Notes: generated from the letters alone by a model not told the origin. A DNA stretch of 64,000 bases from Desulfomonilia bacterium (GCA_036567785.1 DATCTV010000060.1:1-64000), one strand, 5' to 3'; positions 1-7,561 are shown, counted from the first letter of the stretch. A program made the numbers and translations.

Positions 1-78
1 CCCATGGAAACCTTCCTGGAAAATCTGCCCTTGGCAAAAGACAAAATCTTGGATATGAAGTTCGATCTGGCAGCTTAA
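1..78 (+). CDS. C-terminal fragment of an unidentified protein
   Basis: The first frame is open from the window edge to a TAA at 76-78 and gives the last 25 residues of a protein, ending DMKFDLAA. The fragment is too short to place in a family. The AT-rich accessory DNA that follows would be compatible with a transposase or other mobile-element tail, but nothing in these residues shows that. Only the stop codon and the open frame are seen. Confidence 0.35.
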   Translation, partial: PMETFLENLPLAKDKILDMKFDLAA

Positions 79-169
79 ACTTAATCGTACAAACATCCCC
101 TCGGAAAGGAGAGCTGTCAGATCAGGTCGGAGCTACTACATTTTAATCTTTTCCTCAATATTATTTTTC

Positions 170-421
170 TTGGTTTTAACTGCCCATCATCTGCCAGCTT
201 TCTCAGCAGAGAAAACAAAAGCTTTAGAAACTGAACTTTTTCCATTAGGGTTGATAACTCCGCAGGTAGGATTTGATGGAAAAAACAAGGCTGGTCGTAT
301 AAAATATACAAGTAATCTTTTATCATATTTCAAACAAATCAATAATCAAATCCCTAATCTTTCACCATCTCAAAAAGAATGGCTCGTAAATGAACTCGAT
401 GAATGCAGTAGGCAAATGTGA
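170..421 (+). CDS. Small putative exported protein with unclear start
   Basis: The frame gives 83 residues from a TTG at 170. The same frame stays open upstream to about position 59 and encodes a strongly hydrophobic stretch (SYYILIFSSILFFLVL, about 131-178) followed by an AFSA-like cleavage site, which looks like a signal peptide. No ATG or GTG lies in that upstream part, so either the real start is unusual or the gene has lost its start. The mature part is polar, without recognised motifs, and ends DECSRQM. The stop overlaps the ATG of a 33-codon ORF (TGATG). I do not recognise the family, and a decayed gene is possible. Confidence 0.35.
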   Translation: MVLTAHHLPAFSAEKTKALETELFPLGLITPQVGFDGKNKAGRIKYTSNLLSYFKQINNQIPNLSPSQKEWLVNELDECSRQM

Positions 422-522
422 TGAATAAAAGATATAGGCAGGTTTTAGGATCTAAAGAATATTCAACATATACCGTTAAGAAGCAAAAGGTGCCTAGCCT
501 TGAACCATTACAAATCGACTAA
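421..522 (+). CDS. Tiny ORF coupled to the preceding gene
   Basis: This 33-residue ORF starts with ATG at 421, sharing one base with the TGA of the preceding small gene, an arrangement typical of translational coupling. The product is very basic at its N terminus (MNKRYRQVLGSK) with no recognisable domain. It may be a real micro-protein, or a remnant of a longer gene whose parts are now separated. Confidence 0.25.
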   Translation: MNKRYRQVLGSKEYSTYTVKKQKVPSLEPLQID

Positions 523-616
523 TTTATCCCATTCAAGGTTTGTCCATTTATGAAGGGATAAAAAGGAGTTTTTGCAGGCCATGTGGCCCCGGACTTTATT
601 TGTTTATCGTCAGGGT

Positions 617-1045
617 TTATGGATTCTTCAAGGAAAAACACTGATTCGGGTAATCAATTATCAGTCTGAACTGGTTCATGAAATTTTTCACTCCCAGCAG
701 AATTACTCCAAGGTTGGGCATAAAATCTATCGGGGTATCGTTGATTGTATGAACTATAACACTGTTGCTGTTATTAGCGAATATTTCGATTCTGGTAAGA
801 TGAGAGTATGCGATAGTCATTCCATTTCCTGTGCCGATATGCTTGGTCGCTCCTGCCGTCAGGTTATGGCCAAGCTGGTTTGCATAGGCGGCAGGAATTG
901 CACATTCATCGGCGCCAGTATCAATCAATCCCCAGACTCTCAGAGATTGTCCAGTTGCAGGATTTGTTATTCTTATGGGAAGCATCGGCCGGGCAATGCC
1001 TCCCTGCAAATGCGAAATAAAAGGATAATTAACAATAGGCATCAA
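617..1045 (-). CDS. Retropepsin-like aspartyl protease family protein
   Basis: The 142-residue protein has the retropepsin signature LIDTGADECAIP, with Asp42-Thr43-Gly44 as the predicted catalytic triad, and a later hydrophobic VILLGVKNF segment matching the conserved psi-loop/Gly part of single-domain aspartyl proteases. One active-site half per chain means it would have to act as a dimer. There is no signal peptide, so it is probably cytoplasmic. Its ATG overlaps the stop of the upstream DUF5678 gene by four bases (ATGA), so the two are co-translated. Substrate is unknown. A long plus-strand frame over the same DNA (572-1048) is its shadow. Confidence 0.8.
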   Translation of the reverse strand: MMPIVNYPFISHLQGGIARPMLPIRITNPATGQSLRVWGLIDTGADECAIPAAYANQLGHNLTAGATKHIGTGNGMTIAYSHLTRIEIFANNSNSVIVHTINDTPIDFMPNLGVILLGVKNFMNQFRLIIDYPNQCFSLKNP

Positions 1046-1245
1046 TAAATCTGGGTGATATTCCCTTTAGGGATAAATACAATAACAGGCTCGGCAATTC
1101 CTTTTTTGCTTGCGGCTTTCATAACCCTCTCAGGGTCATTTCCCGCAGCAACAACATGCCTGCTTGTAAAGCCTTCCATTGCTACAAACTTTCCTTCGTA
1201 TTTTTTATCCACAATCAATGCATGCTTGCTGTCTTCGGTTTTCAT
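1042..1245 (-). CDS. DUF5678-type small protein
   Basis: The 67-residue protein matches the short DUF5678 pattern: a central K-Y-E-G-K-F-V-A strand, a VVAAGNDPERVMKAA helix and a final EPVIVFIPKG strand. The family has no assigned function. A GAGGT ribosome-binding site lies six bases before the ATG. The gene is directly followed by the retropepsin-like gene with a 4-bp overlap, which suggests a functional pair, perhaps a binding or adaptor partner of the protease; that is inference. A TATAAT-like -10 and a 12-bp palindrome lie upstream. Confidence 0.7.
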   Translation of the reverse strand: MKTEDSKHALIVDKKYEGKFVAMEGFTSRHVVAAGNDPERVMKAASKKGIAEPVIVFIPKGNITQIY

Positions 1246-1572
1246 AATATACCTCGCTCAACTATCAGCTGATAACGATAATACATTATATCAATTAACA
1301 GCTCAAAACAACAATCAAGCTAGGATTGTTCAATCGTACAAATTTAGAAACAGAAGAGGGGTTAGCCCCCAACAATTGACAAAAGTCGTGAAATCGAATC
1401 ACTGTTTTTTCCAGCAAGAGTGTTCTTTTATTTTTATTGGCAACTTGTCATCAGATGGAGATCGTTTTCTTAAACAAATTGTTTTATAATAAAGTTAGAA
1501 GCGATTATAAATACAGGGCGTAAGAACAAGGTGTTGCTGTAAAGCAACGTGATCAGGTGAAAATAATATTTC
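1246..1572. other. Intergenic stretch without a convincing gene
   Basis: Overlapping frames on both strands cover this AT-rich stretch, but none has a ribosome-binding site, codon pattern or motif that supports it. It holds the putative DUF5678 promoter near its left end and a small perfect hairpin (GTTGCT/AGCAAC, 1533-1548) just before the 168-bp inverted-repeat element. Confidence 0.5.
1263..1290 (-). promoter_or_regulatory. Putative promoter -10 and palindrome upstream of the DUF5678 gene
   Basis: On the minus strand TATAAT lies at 1290-1285, about 40 bases before the ATG at 1245, with a weak TTGTTG -35 candidate 18 bases further up. Between the -10 and the start is a perfect 12-bp palindrome, TATCAGCTGATA (1263-1274), placed where a repressor could bind. 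No transcript evidence is available. Confidence 0.3.
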
Positions 1573-1740
1573 CGGTTTATATTCAAGATGATGTCGAGGA
1601 GGCCAGGAGAAAATGGGGTCTCGTGCATCTTGTTTCGCTCCTCGAGCCGAAGGCGGAGAGAAAGCGACGCAGGCATACTTTAACGTATGTCGAGGAGCAT
1701 TCCGACGCAGCCGACAAGACAGGGCTTGAATAGAAACCGG
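1573..1740. repeat. 168-bp element with terminal inverted repeats
   Basis: The ends are 16-bp inverted repeats that match at 15 positions: CCGGTTTATATTCAAG at 1573-1588 and the reverse complement of CCGGTTTCTATTCAAG at 1725-1740. Inside are a perfect 5-bp hairpin (CATAC/GTATG, 1674-1689), two copies of TGTCGAGGAG and two of CGACGCAG. This looks like a non-coding palindromic repeat (a MITE- or REP-like element) rather than a gene. It ends 19 bases before the glutaredoxin-like ATG, so it makes up most of that gene's leader. Only one copy is in the window. Confidence 0.6.
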
Positions 1741-1759
1741 GAGAAAAAGAGGAGGGATT

Positions 1760-2038
1760 ATGTCTGTTAATACCGTCGAAGGAAAAGATAAGGGCAAGGT
1801 AATGCTCTACGCGCTCAGCACATGCGGCTGGTGCAAGAAGACCAAGGGTCTTCTGAACGAACTGGGAGTGGCTTACTCCTACACCGATGTCGATACTCTT
1901 ACAGGCGCCGAAAGGGAAAGCGTCATGGATGAAGTCAGAAAATGGAATTCCGCCTGTTCGTTCCCTACCCTAGTTATCAACGGCAGCAACCGCATAGTCG
2001 GATTCCAGGAAGATGAGATAAGGAACATCCTGAAATGA
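1760..2038 (+). CDS. Glutaredoxin/thioredoxin-fold protein (CGWC)
   Basis: The 92-residue protein has a single thioredoxin-fold domain with a CGWC redox site at residues 22-25, following the LYALSTCGWCKKTK pattern of glutaredoxin-like proteins, and a cis-proline motif SFPTLVI near residue 68. It is expected to carry out cytoplasmic thiol-disulfide exchange. It has a good ribosome-binding site (GAGGAGGG) before ATG. The stop overlaps by four bases with the start of an FTR-rubredoxin fusion, which suggests that enzyme is its electron donor in place of NADPH-thioredoxin reductase or glutathione. Confidence 0.85.
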   Translation: MSVNTVEGKDKGKVMLYALSTCGWCKKTKGLLNELGVAYSYTDVDTLTGAERESVMDEVRKWNSACSFPTLVINGSNRIVGFQEDEIRNILK

Positions 2039-2529
2039 TCAACAGCTCTAAAGCCCAGGCCCTGCTTAATAAACTGAAGGCCGATGCGAAATCTGGCGGC
2101 TACATCATCAATCCCGATGATGAATTCACGCTGTCGCTGGCCGAAGGGCTGCTTACAAACGAGGAGCGCTACGGGTATCAGGCCTGCCCGTGCAGGCTCG
2201 CCTCCGGCAGCATAGAAGATGACAGGGACATGATATGTCCCTGTGATTACAGGGACACGGACCTGAGCGATTACGGGGCCTGCTACTGCGCACTTTATAT
2301 AACCGAAGAAGTTGCAGCAGGGACTAAAAAGCTTTCCTCGATACCGGACAGGAGGCTTTTTGAAAAGGAGAAGATTAAAAAACCGGCTGCATCAGGAGCG
2401 CCAAATAAAGAGCTGCCCTATCCTGTCTGGCGGTGCAAAGTATGCGGATATCTGTGCGCGAGAGACAATCCGCCGGGGGTATGTCCCGTCTGCAAGGCAA
2501 AATCGGACCGCTTCGAGAGGTTCATGTAG
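2035..2529 (+). CDS. Ferredoxin-thioredoxin reductase catalytic chain fused to rubredoxin
   Basis: This 164-residue protein joins two modules. Residues 1-115 resemble the FTR catalytic subunit: the CPC (51-53), CPC (68-70) and CYC (83-85) cysteine pairs bind the [4Fe-4S] cluster and form the redox-active disulfide; the family's usual CHC is CYC here. Residues 130-164 form a rubredoxin-like iron site (CKVC at 134-137, CPVC at 150-153). The likely role is to pass electrons from ferredoxin or rubredoxin to a disulfide protein, most plausibly the glutaredoxin-like protein encoded four bases upstream. There is no separate variable FTR subunit nearby. Such fusions are known in anaerobes. Confidence 0.85.
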   Translation: MINSSKAQALLNKLKADAKSGGYIINPDDEFTLSLAEGLLTNEERYGYQACPCRLASGSIEDDRDMICPCDYRDTDLSDYGACYCALYITEEVAAGTKKLSSIPDRRLFEKEKIKKPAASGAPNKELPYPVWRCKVCGYLCARDNPPGVCPVCKAKSDRFERFM

Positions 2530-2549
2530 CAGGCGCTTTTTCAGGTCCT

Positions 2550-2563
2550 CCGGATCATTCCGG
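2550..2563 (+). terminator. Weak terminator-like hairpin after the redox pair
   Basis: CCGGA/TCCGG forms a 5-bp stem with a TCAT loop just after the FTR-rubredoxin stop, followed by the pyrimidine-rich CTTTATTCCTTTT. The stem is short and overlaps the 3' end of the opposing gene. Confidence 0.25.
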
Positions 2564-3559
2564 CTTTATTCCTTTTAAATTCTTGTCTTCGACAAGGTCC
2601 TGCAGAATCTCCTGCAGATAAGGCCTGTCACGATGGCCTGTGTATTTCGCCGGGAACTTTATCAGACGCACCTCGGCATACTTCGATATGCCGCCGTCCT
2701 TCATGTCCTGATAGTCCTTGAGCAGGCGCCTGTCCAGCTTGCTCCTGAATTTCTCAAGGTCCAGGACATTGAAAAATTTGGTCAGAACAAGCGCTATCCT
2801 CATGTCCTTATCGAGCACGCTGTTGTCTATATACGGCAGGTCATAAAAGGTTATGTAGAAGCTCGGTGCCTTGAACCCCTGATCTGCGGCCTTGCTCTTT
2901 TTATAGTCGAGCGTCAGGTCGATGACACCATCATGCATGACCTCGGGCTTGATCTCGACCGGAAAATCATCTGCCTTGCCAGCGGGCACATCATCCGGAA
3001 TCACCTGTATGGTGCCGTCTTCCATCTGCATTATGACGACGCGTCTTACCTCGCTGCCCGAAAGAGATGCAAGGGCATTAAGCTGCTTGATTGAAAGATT
3101 CTTCCCGATGCGCCTCAGGTCGTTTCTCATGAGAAACATTTCGCCCCTGAGCTCGGCAGGATACTTACCGTCATAAACCTCTTTCGTCATCTCGTTGTCG
3201 AGGTCTTCAAATAAAGGCTTGATGTCTATCGTATCGAAGTTGCGGCTCAACAGATCAAGAAACATGACCTGCTGTTTTACAGCGCGGATACTGGTCGGCT
3301 CTCCCTTAAGTCCGCCCTCTTTCTGGAACATGGCGTTAAAGAGCATGCCGAACATGGTGGCCCTGATGTTGTTGTCAGAGCTTTCGCGCTCGGCCATGAT
3401 CTTCGTATAAACCTCGCGCATTTCGGATGCCTTTGCAATCTGCGCCTGCTGGTGGTTGTACATGGTTCCGACTATGGCGACAGTCGCTGCAATGATGGCA
3501 GGCCCGAGCGCCTGCATGATATCCCAGAGATCCTTTTTCTGCTTTACATTATCGGACAT
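2555..3559 (-). CDS. Membrane-anchored protein of unknown function
   Basis: The 334-residue protein has one N-terminal membrane segment at about residues 17-34 (LGPAIIAATVAIVGTMY), then a long, charged, mostly helical region rich in Asp, Lys and Met. Given the short N terminus, the bulk could be on either side of the inner membrane. There are no catalytic motifs I recognise. It stands alone on the minus strand, 62 bases from the next small secreted protein gene. It is clearly coding, with a consistent codon pattern and length, but no function can be assigned. Confidence 0.75.
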   Translation of the reverse strand: MSDNVKQKKDLWDIMQALGPAIIAATVAIVGTMYNHQQAQIAKASEMREVYTKIMAERESSDNNIRATMFGMLFNAMFQKEGGLKGEPTSIRAVKQQVMFLDLLSRNFDTIDIKPLFEDLDNEMTKEVYDGKYPAELRGEMFLMRNDLRRIGKNLSIKQLNALASLSGSEVRRVVIMQMEDGTIQVIPDDVPAGKADDFPVEIKPEVMHDGVIDLTLDYKKSKAADQGFKAPSFYITFYDLPYIDNSVLDKDMRIALVLTKFFNVLDLEKFRSKLDRRLLKDYQDMKDGGISKYAEVRLIKFPAKYTGHRDRPYLQEILQDLVEDKNLKGIKPE

Positions 3560-3621
3560 GATAAAACCTCATCTGAGATTGCAGGATAATATGAAGATGT
3601 CTGGCGCTTATTATAACACCG

Positions 3622-3921
3622 CTATTTATCGAGCTGGAAGTCTCTGCGAGTGTCGCCCGGGGCCACCTGGACCTTGAATTCCTTTGTACCGATAATCATA
3701 AGATAGCTTCCAAGCTTGATGTCCTTGAATGCATAGTTTCCCTTGCTGTCAGAACTGACGCTTGCAGCAACCTTGCCGTCTTTGGCGTCCTTCAGTTCCA
3801 TCTTGATCTCGACGGGTTTGCCGCTCTTATCCGTTACGATGCCGTAAAGGTCTGCTGCCAGAAGCGTTGTGCTGAACATGATTCCTAACATTACGACTAT
3901 GGCAATTGTAAGCTTTTTCAT
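3622..3921 (-). CDS. Small exported protein with carboxypeptidase-regulatory-like fold
   Basis: The start at 3921 is chosen because GGAGG lies eight bases before that ATG and the protein then begins with a clean signal peptide (MKKLTIAIVVMLGIMFSTTLLA, cleaved before ADLYG). The mature 75 or so residues match a single beta-sandwich repeat of the carboxypeptidase-regulatory or CNA-B type: GIVTDKSGKPVEIKMEL, then SDSKGNYAFKDIKLGSY and a final strand. Such domains are structural or binding modules in the periplasm or on the surface. A longer in-frame extension to 4029 lacks a ribosome-binding site. Confidence 0.75.
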   Translation of the reverse strand: MKKLTIAIVVMLGIMFSTTLLAADLYGIVTDKSGKPVEIKMELKDAKDGKVAASVSSDSKGNYAFKDIKLGSYLMIIGTKEFKVQVAPGDTRRDFQLDK

Positions 3922-4047
3922 TTCTATCCTCCAGAAACAGAATTGTTTTGCCTTAAAAAAGGCAATCGGGAATCTTAAATTCCTATTACACATTTTCATT
4001 AAGATGCACAATCCCTGCCTGAACAACATTATATGCTCAAAAGAGGA

Positions 4048-5049
4048 TCAGGGCTTTATGCCGCCTATATCCGCAAGTAATTTCAGCAGAGCGGGAGATA
4101 CTTTATAATCAGGAAGCTCTTCCCTGAATTCAACAGGTTCGCATTCAAGCATCCGGCTGAAGAATCTGAAAATAAAATTTGTACTGATTGCCAGACCCGC
4201 TTCATCCACCTTGTCGCAGGTATCGACAGGCTTGTTGTAATAGATGTCATAAGCCCAGGGCCAGCACAGGGTAAGTTCATCATCGATCCAGAATTTCGCA
4301 TCGGTCCTGAGCCCATTAGAGAGCAGCGAAGCTGTTTTTGCCGGGATGAAAAATATATTCATAGCCTGCTTGCCTGTTTCTCTTTTTGCCTCGGTGAAAG
4401 CTCTCTGACTTGCCTTGGTGGGTGAGACGACAAACAATATAAAAGGATGCTCGGGGCTTGAAGCATTGCTCTGTACCATATCAAGGTTCAATATCATCAA
4501 CGTATCAAGAAGTTCGCCAGATTGCTTACTTTTCCAATGATTGTACGATGAGCCCAGATAACCCGATTCCTCTCCATTAAATGCGATGAATTTTATTGTA
4601 TAAGGGGCGGGATTAGCCGAAAAATATCGGGCAAACTCAAGCAGGACCGCTATTCCTGTTGCATTATCCACAGCACCGGGAACTCCTTTTTCCGTATCGA
4701 AATGGGCGCAGACGATAATAATAAGGTCGTGATATGCAGTTCCCGGACATATGCCTGCGACATTTCTGTTAAGGTTTCCGTAGCCGTCGGGGAAATACTC
4801 GAAATGAACATTTTCAAGACCATATTCAATCAGTCTGTCCCGGATATACAGTGAAGCAACTATATTGCCTGGTTCATCAATATTCCGCGAGCCTATCTCA
4901 CCTGCCAGCTTCGTCACATGAAAATAAAGCTCCGCAGGATCAAACGGGCCCGTACCGGTGCCGCAGCCCCTCATTGAGCCAAGGCTTAAAAGAGCCGCCA
5001 GTGCGATCATTAAAACAAGACCGTTCCTGCTTACAGATTTAACTCTCAT
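4048..5049 (-). CDS. M28-family zinc peptidase, secreted
   Basis: The protein of about 333 residues starts at 5049, which follows an AGGGGG ribosome-binding site. After a signal sequence (MRVKSVSRNG then a hydrophobic core) comes an M28 aminopeptidase domain. Visible zinc or catalytic residues are CAHFDT (His, Asp), AVDNATG (bridging Asp), NGEESGYLGS (catalytic Glu and Zn Glu) and LNLDMV (Asp). The last zinc ligand, His in the usual YHxxxDTxDKVD motif, is Asn here (IYYNKPVDTCDKVD), so activity or metal binding may be altered. It is probably periplasmic. There is no operon partner. Confidence 0.85.
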   Translation of the reverse strand: MRVKSVSRNGLVLMIALAALLSLGSMRGCGTGTGPFDPAELYFHVTKLAGEIGSRNIDEPGNIVASLYIRDRLIEYGLENVHFEYFPDGYGNLNRNVAGICPGTAYHDLIIIVCAHFDTEKGVPGAVDNATGIAVLLEFARYFSANPAPYTIKFIAFNGEESGYLGSSYNHWKSKQSGELLDTLMILNLDMVQSNASSPEHPFILFVVSPTKASQRAFTEAKRETGKQAMNIFFIPAKTASLLSNGLRTDAKFWIDDELTLCWPWAYDIYYNKPVDTCDKVDEAGLAISTNFIFRFFSRMLECEPVEFREELPDYKVSPALLKLLADIGGIKP

Positions 5050-5138
5050 CAGACACCCCCTGCAGTTCAAAATAGAAAAAGAAATCCTTATAATGTCCGT
5101 TAAGAAAACGGGTTATACAACTCAAGATGCGTCGATAT

Positions 5139-6134
5139 TCATTTTCCTTTAAACCTGAATATCCAGTACACAAAGGCTTGGCTCGCAACAACGACAGGTA
5201 CAAGCACCGCGGCCACGGCAGTCATTATTATGAGCGTGTTCCGGCCTGAAGATGAGTTATGAATACTAAGGCTTGCAGCCTTTTCAAATGAAGACGGAAG
5301 CAGGTCCGGGTAAAGGCCGGCCAGAGCGCTTATTAATAAAAGCATGATTGCAGAAATTGAAAAGAAGAATGAGACACCGGGTCTGCCCTTTACAATAAAT
5401 ATGCGAATGCAAAGAAAGCTGGCAACCATGACAGCCGGGATAATGAAAAGAACCGGATTCGCCAGGTAATTCAGATGCAGGGATGTGAACATAGGGGTTT
5501 CGATAATGAATAAAACCAGAAGAGCAAGTGCAATAAACCACGACATCACCATTGTTCTTTCGGCCCTCTTTTTCAGATCGTCTTCAGAATACATGCTTAT
5601 CCAGATGCTGCCGTGAAGGATGCAGATAACAACCATTACGGTTCCCGTAAGAACGGAAAAGGGATTTATAAGGTCTAAAATACCGCCCCTGTATCCCGCC
5701 CCGTCAAATGCTATTCCCTGAAAGACGTTCCCGAAGATAAGCCCGAAGACAAAAGGAGCGGTAATGCTTCCGATAAAAAATATCATGCCCCATGTTTTGA
5801 CCCATAGGAAACTTTTCCCCTCATATATGAATTCAAGGGATACACCCCTTAGAATGAGAGAGAAAAGAAGGACCGCGAACAGAATGTACATGAAGCTGAA
5901 AAGGCCTGCATAAACAGCAGGGAATGCCGCGAAGGTGGCGCCGCCCGCAGCGACGAGCCACACCTCGTTTCCGTCCCACAAAGGGGCGATTGAACTTATT
6001 ACAGCGGATTTCTCTTTATCGCTCCTGCCTATGAACGGATACAATATGCCTGCACCCAGATCGAACCCGTCGGTTGCAAGCCAGAGCGCCCAGAGTATAC
6101 CCCAGATAAAGAACCAGAGGGATTCAAGGCTCAT
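5139..6134 (-). CDS. cydB: Cytochrome bd ubiquinol oxidase subunit II
   Basis: This 331-residue integral membrane protein begins with the CydB pattern LWFFIWGILWALWLATDGFDLGAGILYP and has about eight hydrophobic segments. It pairs with CydA in the inner-membrane quinol oxidase that reduces oxygen to water at low oxygen tension. Its ATG overlaps the cydA stop by four bases (ATGA). I see no cydX-like micro-ORF after it and no cydDC in the window. In an otherwise anaerobic gene set this enzyme would serve oxygen protection; that is inference. Confidence 0.95.
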   Translation of the reverse strand: MSLESLWFFIWGILWALWLATDGFDLGAGILYPFIGRSDKEKSAVISSIAPLWDGNEVWLVAAGGATFAAFPAVYAGLFSFMYILFAVLLFSLILRGVSLEFIYEGKSFLWVKTWGMIFFIGSITAPFVFGLIFGNVFQGIAFDGAGYRGGILDLINPFSVLTGTVMVVICILHGSIWISMYSEDDLKKRAERTMVMSWFIALALLVLFIIETPMFTSLHLNYLANPVLFIIPAVMVASFLCIRIFIVKGRPGVSFFFSISAIMLLLISALAGLYPDLLPSSFEKAASLSIHNSSSGRNTLIIMTAVAAVLVPVVVASQAFVYWIFRFKGK

Positions 6135-7465
6135 GATGCCGCCCCCTTTGCCGGGGCAATCTCAGGCCCTTTGCGTGCGGACTTTGCAAGAAGGAAGATA
6201 TCAAGCGCTGCGAGCAGTCCGTAAATGAAAACAAAGCTGATGATGGTAAACATTACCTGTCCGGAGCCCACCGACGGCGATACCGCGTCTGTTGTCCGCA
6301 TGACCCGGTAGACAATCCAGGGCTGCCTGCCCATTTCGGCGACAATCCATCCGAGTTCGGCCGCAATGTATGGTAACGGTATTACAAATGGGAGCAGCTT
6401 TAAAAACCAGGACCACCTGCCGGCCCTGCCTGTGAATGCAATGAAAACAGACACGGCGCTTAAGAGCATGAACAGCATGCCGAGACCGACCATCAGCCTG
6501 AACCCTGCGAATACGGGCAGCACCGGCGGCCTGTCCTCTTTCGGCCAGTCGCGAAGTCCCTTGACCTCGGCATTAAAATCTTTGAATGACAGGAAGCTGA
6601 CCATTCCCGGGATCCCGAAGAGTTCGACGACATTTCTGGAATTTTCCTCATCAGGAAAGACAAACAGATAAAAGGGGACATTTCTTGCCGTCTCCCAGTG
6701 AGATTCCATTGCGGCCAGTTTCTCGGGCTGAACCTTTGCAATCTCACCGCCTGCGAAATCTCCCATCACAAATACCAGGAAAGAACTGGCAAGCCCGAAC
6801 ACGGCTGCGATTTTAAACGACGAGGTGAAAACTTCCGTCTCATTTTTTCTGAGGAGGTGCCACGCGGATATGCCTAGGACAAAAAACGATGCAGTAGTAA
6901 AACCTGCCAGCATGGTGTGCAGAAACTTGGACCAGCTGTATGAGTTTGTGAGAAATACCGTGAAGTCAGTCATTATTGCACGGCCGTTTTGTATTTCGTA
7001 ACCCACCGGGTGCTGCATCCAGCCGTTTGCAAACAATATCCAGAAAGCGGAAAGGTTGACGGCAAAGGCCACGATCCAGATAGAGGCGACGTGCAGTTTC
7101 TTCGATATCCTGCCCCGGCCGAATATCCAGAGGCCTATGAAGATGCTCTCCAGGAAAAACGCCGCGAATGCCTCTATCGCGAGCGGGGCGCCGAATATGT
7201 CGCCTACATAAGCGGAGTATCTGGCCCAGTTCATGCCGAACTGGAATTCCATGGTGAGGCCCGTCACCACACCCAGCGCAAAGTTGATGATGAAGAGCTT
7301 GCCCCAGAACTTCGCCATGCGCTCATACATTTCGTTGCCGGTCGTGAGATGTCTTGTTTCCATAAATGCTACAATCGGGGCCAATCCGAGGGTAAGCGGA
7401 ACAAACAGGAAATGAAATATCGCCGTCATAGCAAACTGAAATCTGGCGAGAGAGATTATATCCAT
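6131..7465 (-). CDS. cydA: Cytochrome bd ubiquinol oxidase subunit I
   Basis: The 444-residue protein has the expected haem ligand His18 (FHFLFVPLTLGL), the Q-loop residues of QPEKLAAMESHWET that bind quinol, and the GRQPWIVY motif before the last helices. Its length is that of the short-Q-loop type. It is the haem b558/b595/d-carrying subunit and acts with CydB. There is no clear ribosome-binding site before the ATG. The divergent upstream region holds two near-identical 18-bp direct repeats that could be regulator sites. Confidence 0.95.
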   Translation of the reverse strand: MDIISLARFQFAMTAIFHFLFVPLTLGLAPIVAFMETRHLTTGNEMYERMAKFWGKLFIINFALGVVTGLTMEFQFGMNWARYSAYVGDIFGAPLAIEAFAAFFLESIFIGLWIFGRGRISKKLHVASIWIVAFAVNLSAFWILFANGWMQHPVGYEIQNGRAIMTDFTVFLTNSYSWSKFLHTMLAGFTTASFFVLGISAWHLLRKNETEVFTSSFKIAAVFGLASSFLVFVMGDFAGGEIAKVQPEKLAAMESHWETARNVPFYLFVFPDEENSRNVVELFGIPGMVSFLSFKDFNAEVKGLRDWPKEDRPPVLPVFAGFRLMVGLGMLFMLLSAVSVFIAFTGRAGRWSWFLKLLPFVIPLPYIAAELGWIVAEMGRQPWIVYRVMRTTDAVSPSVGSGQVMFTIISFVFIYGLLAALDIFLLAKSARKGPEIAPAKGAAS

Positions 7466-7511
7466 GAATTATATTGTAATGATTTTGAAACGATATGCCA
7501 GAAGAAAAAAT

Positions 7512-7561
7512 GGTTTTGACTAAAACGCAGCCGATTGCAGTTTGGTCTTGACTAAAACGCA
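7512..7561. promoter_or_regulatory. Paired 18-bp direct repeats between cydA and the divergent gene
   Basis: GGTTTTGACTAAAACGCA (7512-7529) recurs as GGTCTTGACTAAAACGCA (7544-7561), 17 of 18 bases identical and exactly 32 bp apart, or about three helix turns. That phasing places both copies on one face of the DNA, as expected for a dimeric activator or repressor of cydAB and/or the metallo-hydrolase gene. Confidence 0.45.

Noticed and set aside
572-1048. Plus-strand 158-residue frame
   Set aside because: It is the antisense of the retropepsin-like gene, which has a clear active-site motif, an ATGA-coupled partner and a promoter on the minus strand.
1055-1489. Plus-strand 144-residue frame
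   Set aside because: It crosses the DUF5678 gene in antisense, has no ribosome-binding site and no domain.
1495-1797. Minus-strand 100-residue frame
   Set aside because: It arises from the 168-bp inverted-repeat element and the start of the glutaredoxin-like gene.
7468-7473. TATAAT just before cydA on the minus strand
   Set aside because: It is only about three bases from the start codon, so transcription would start inside the gene.
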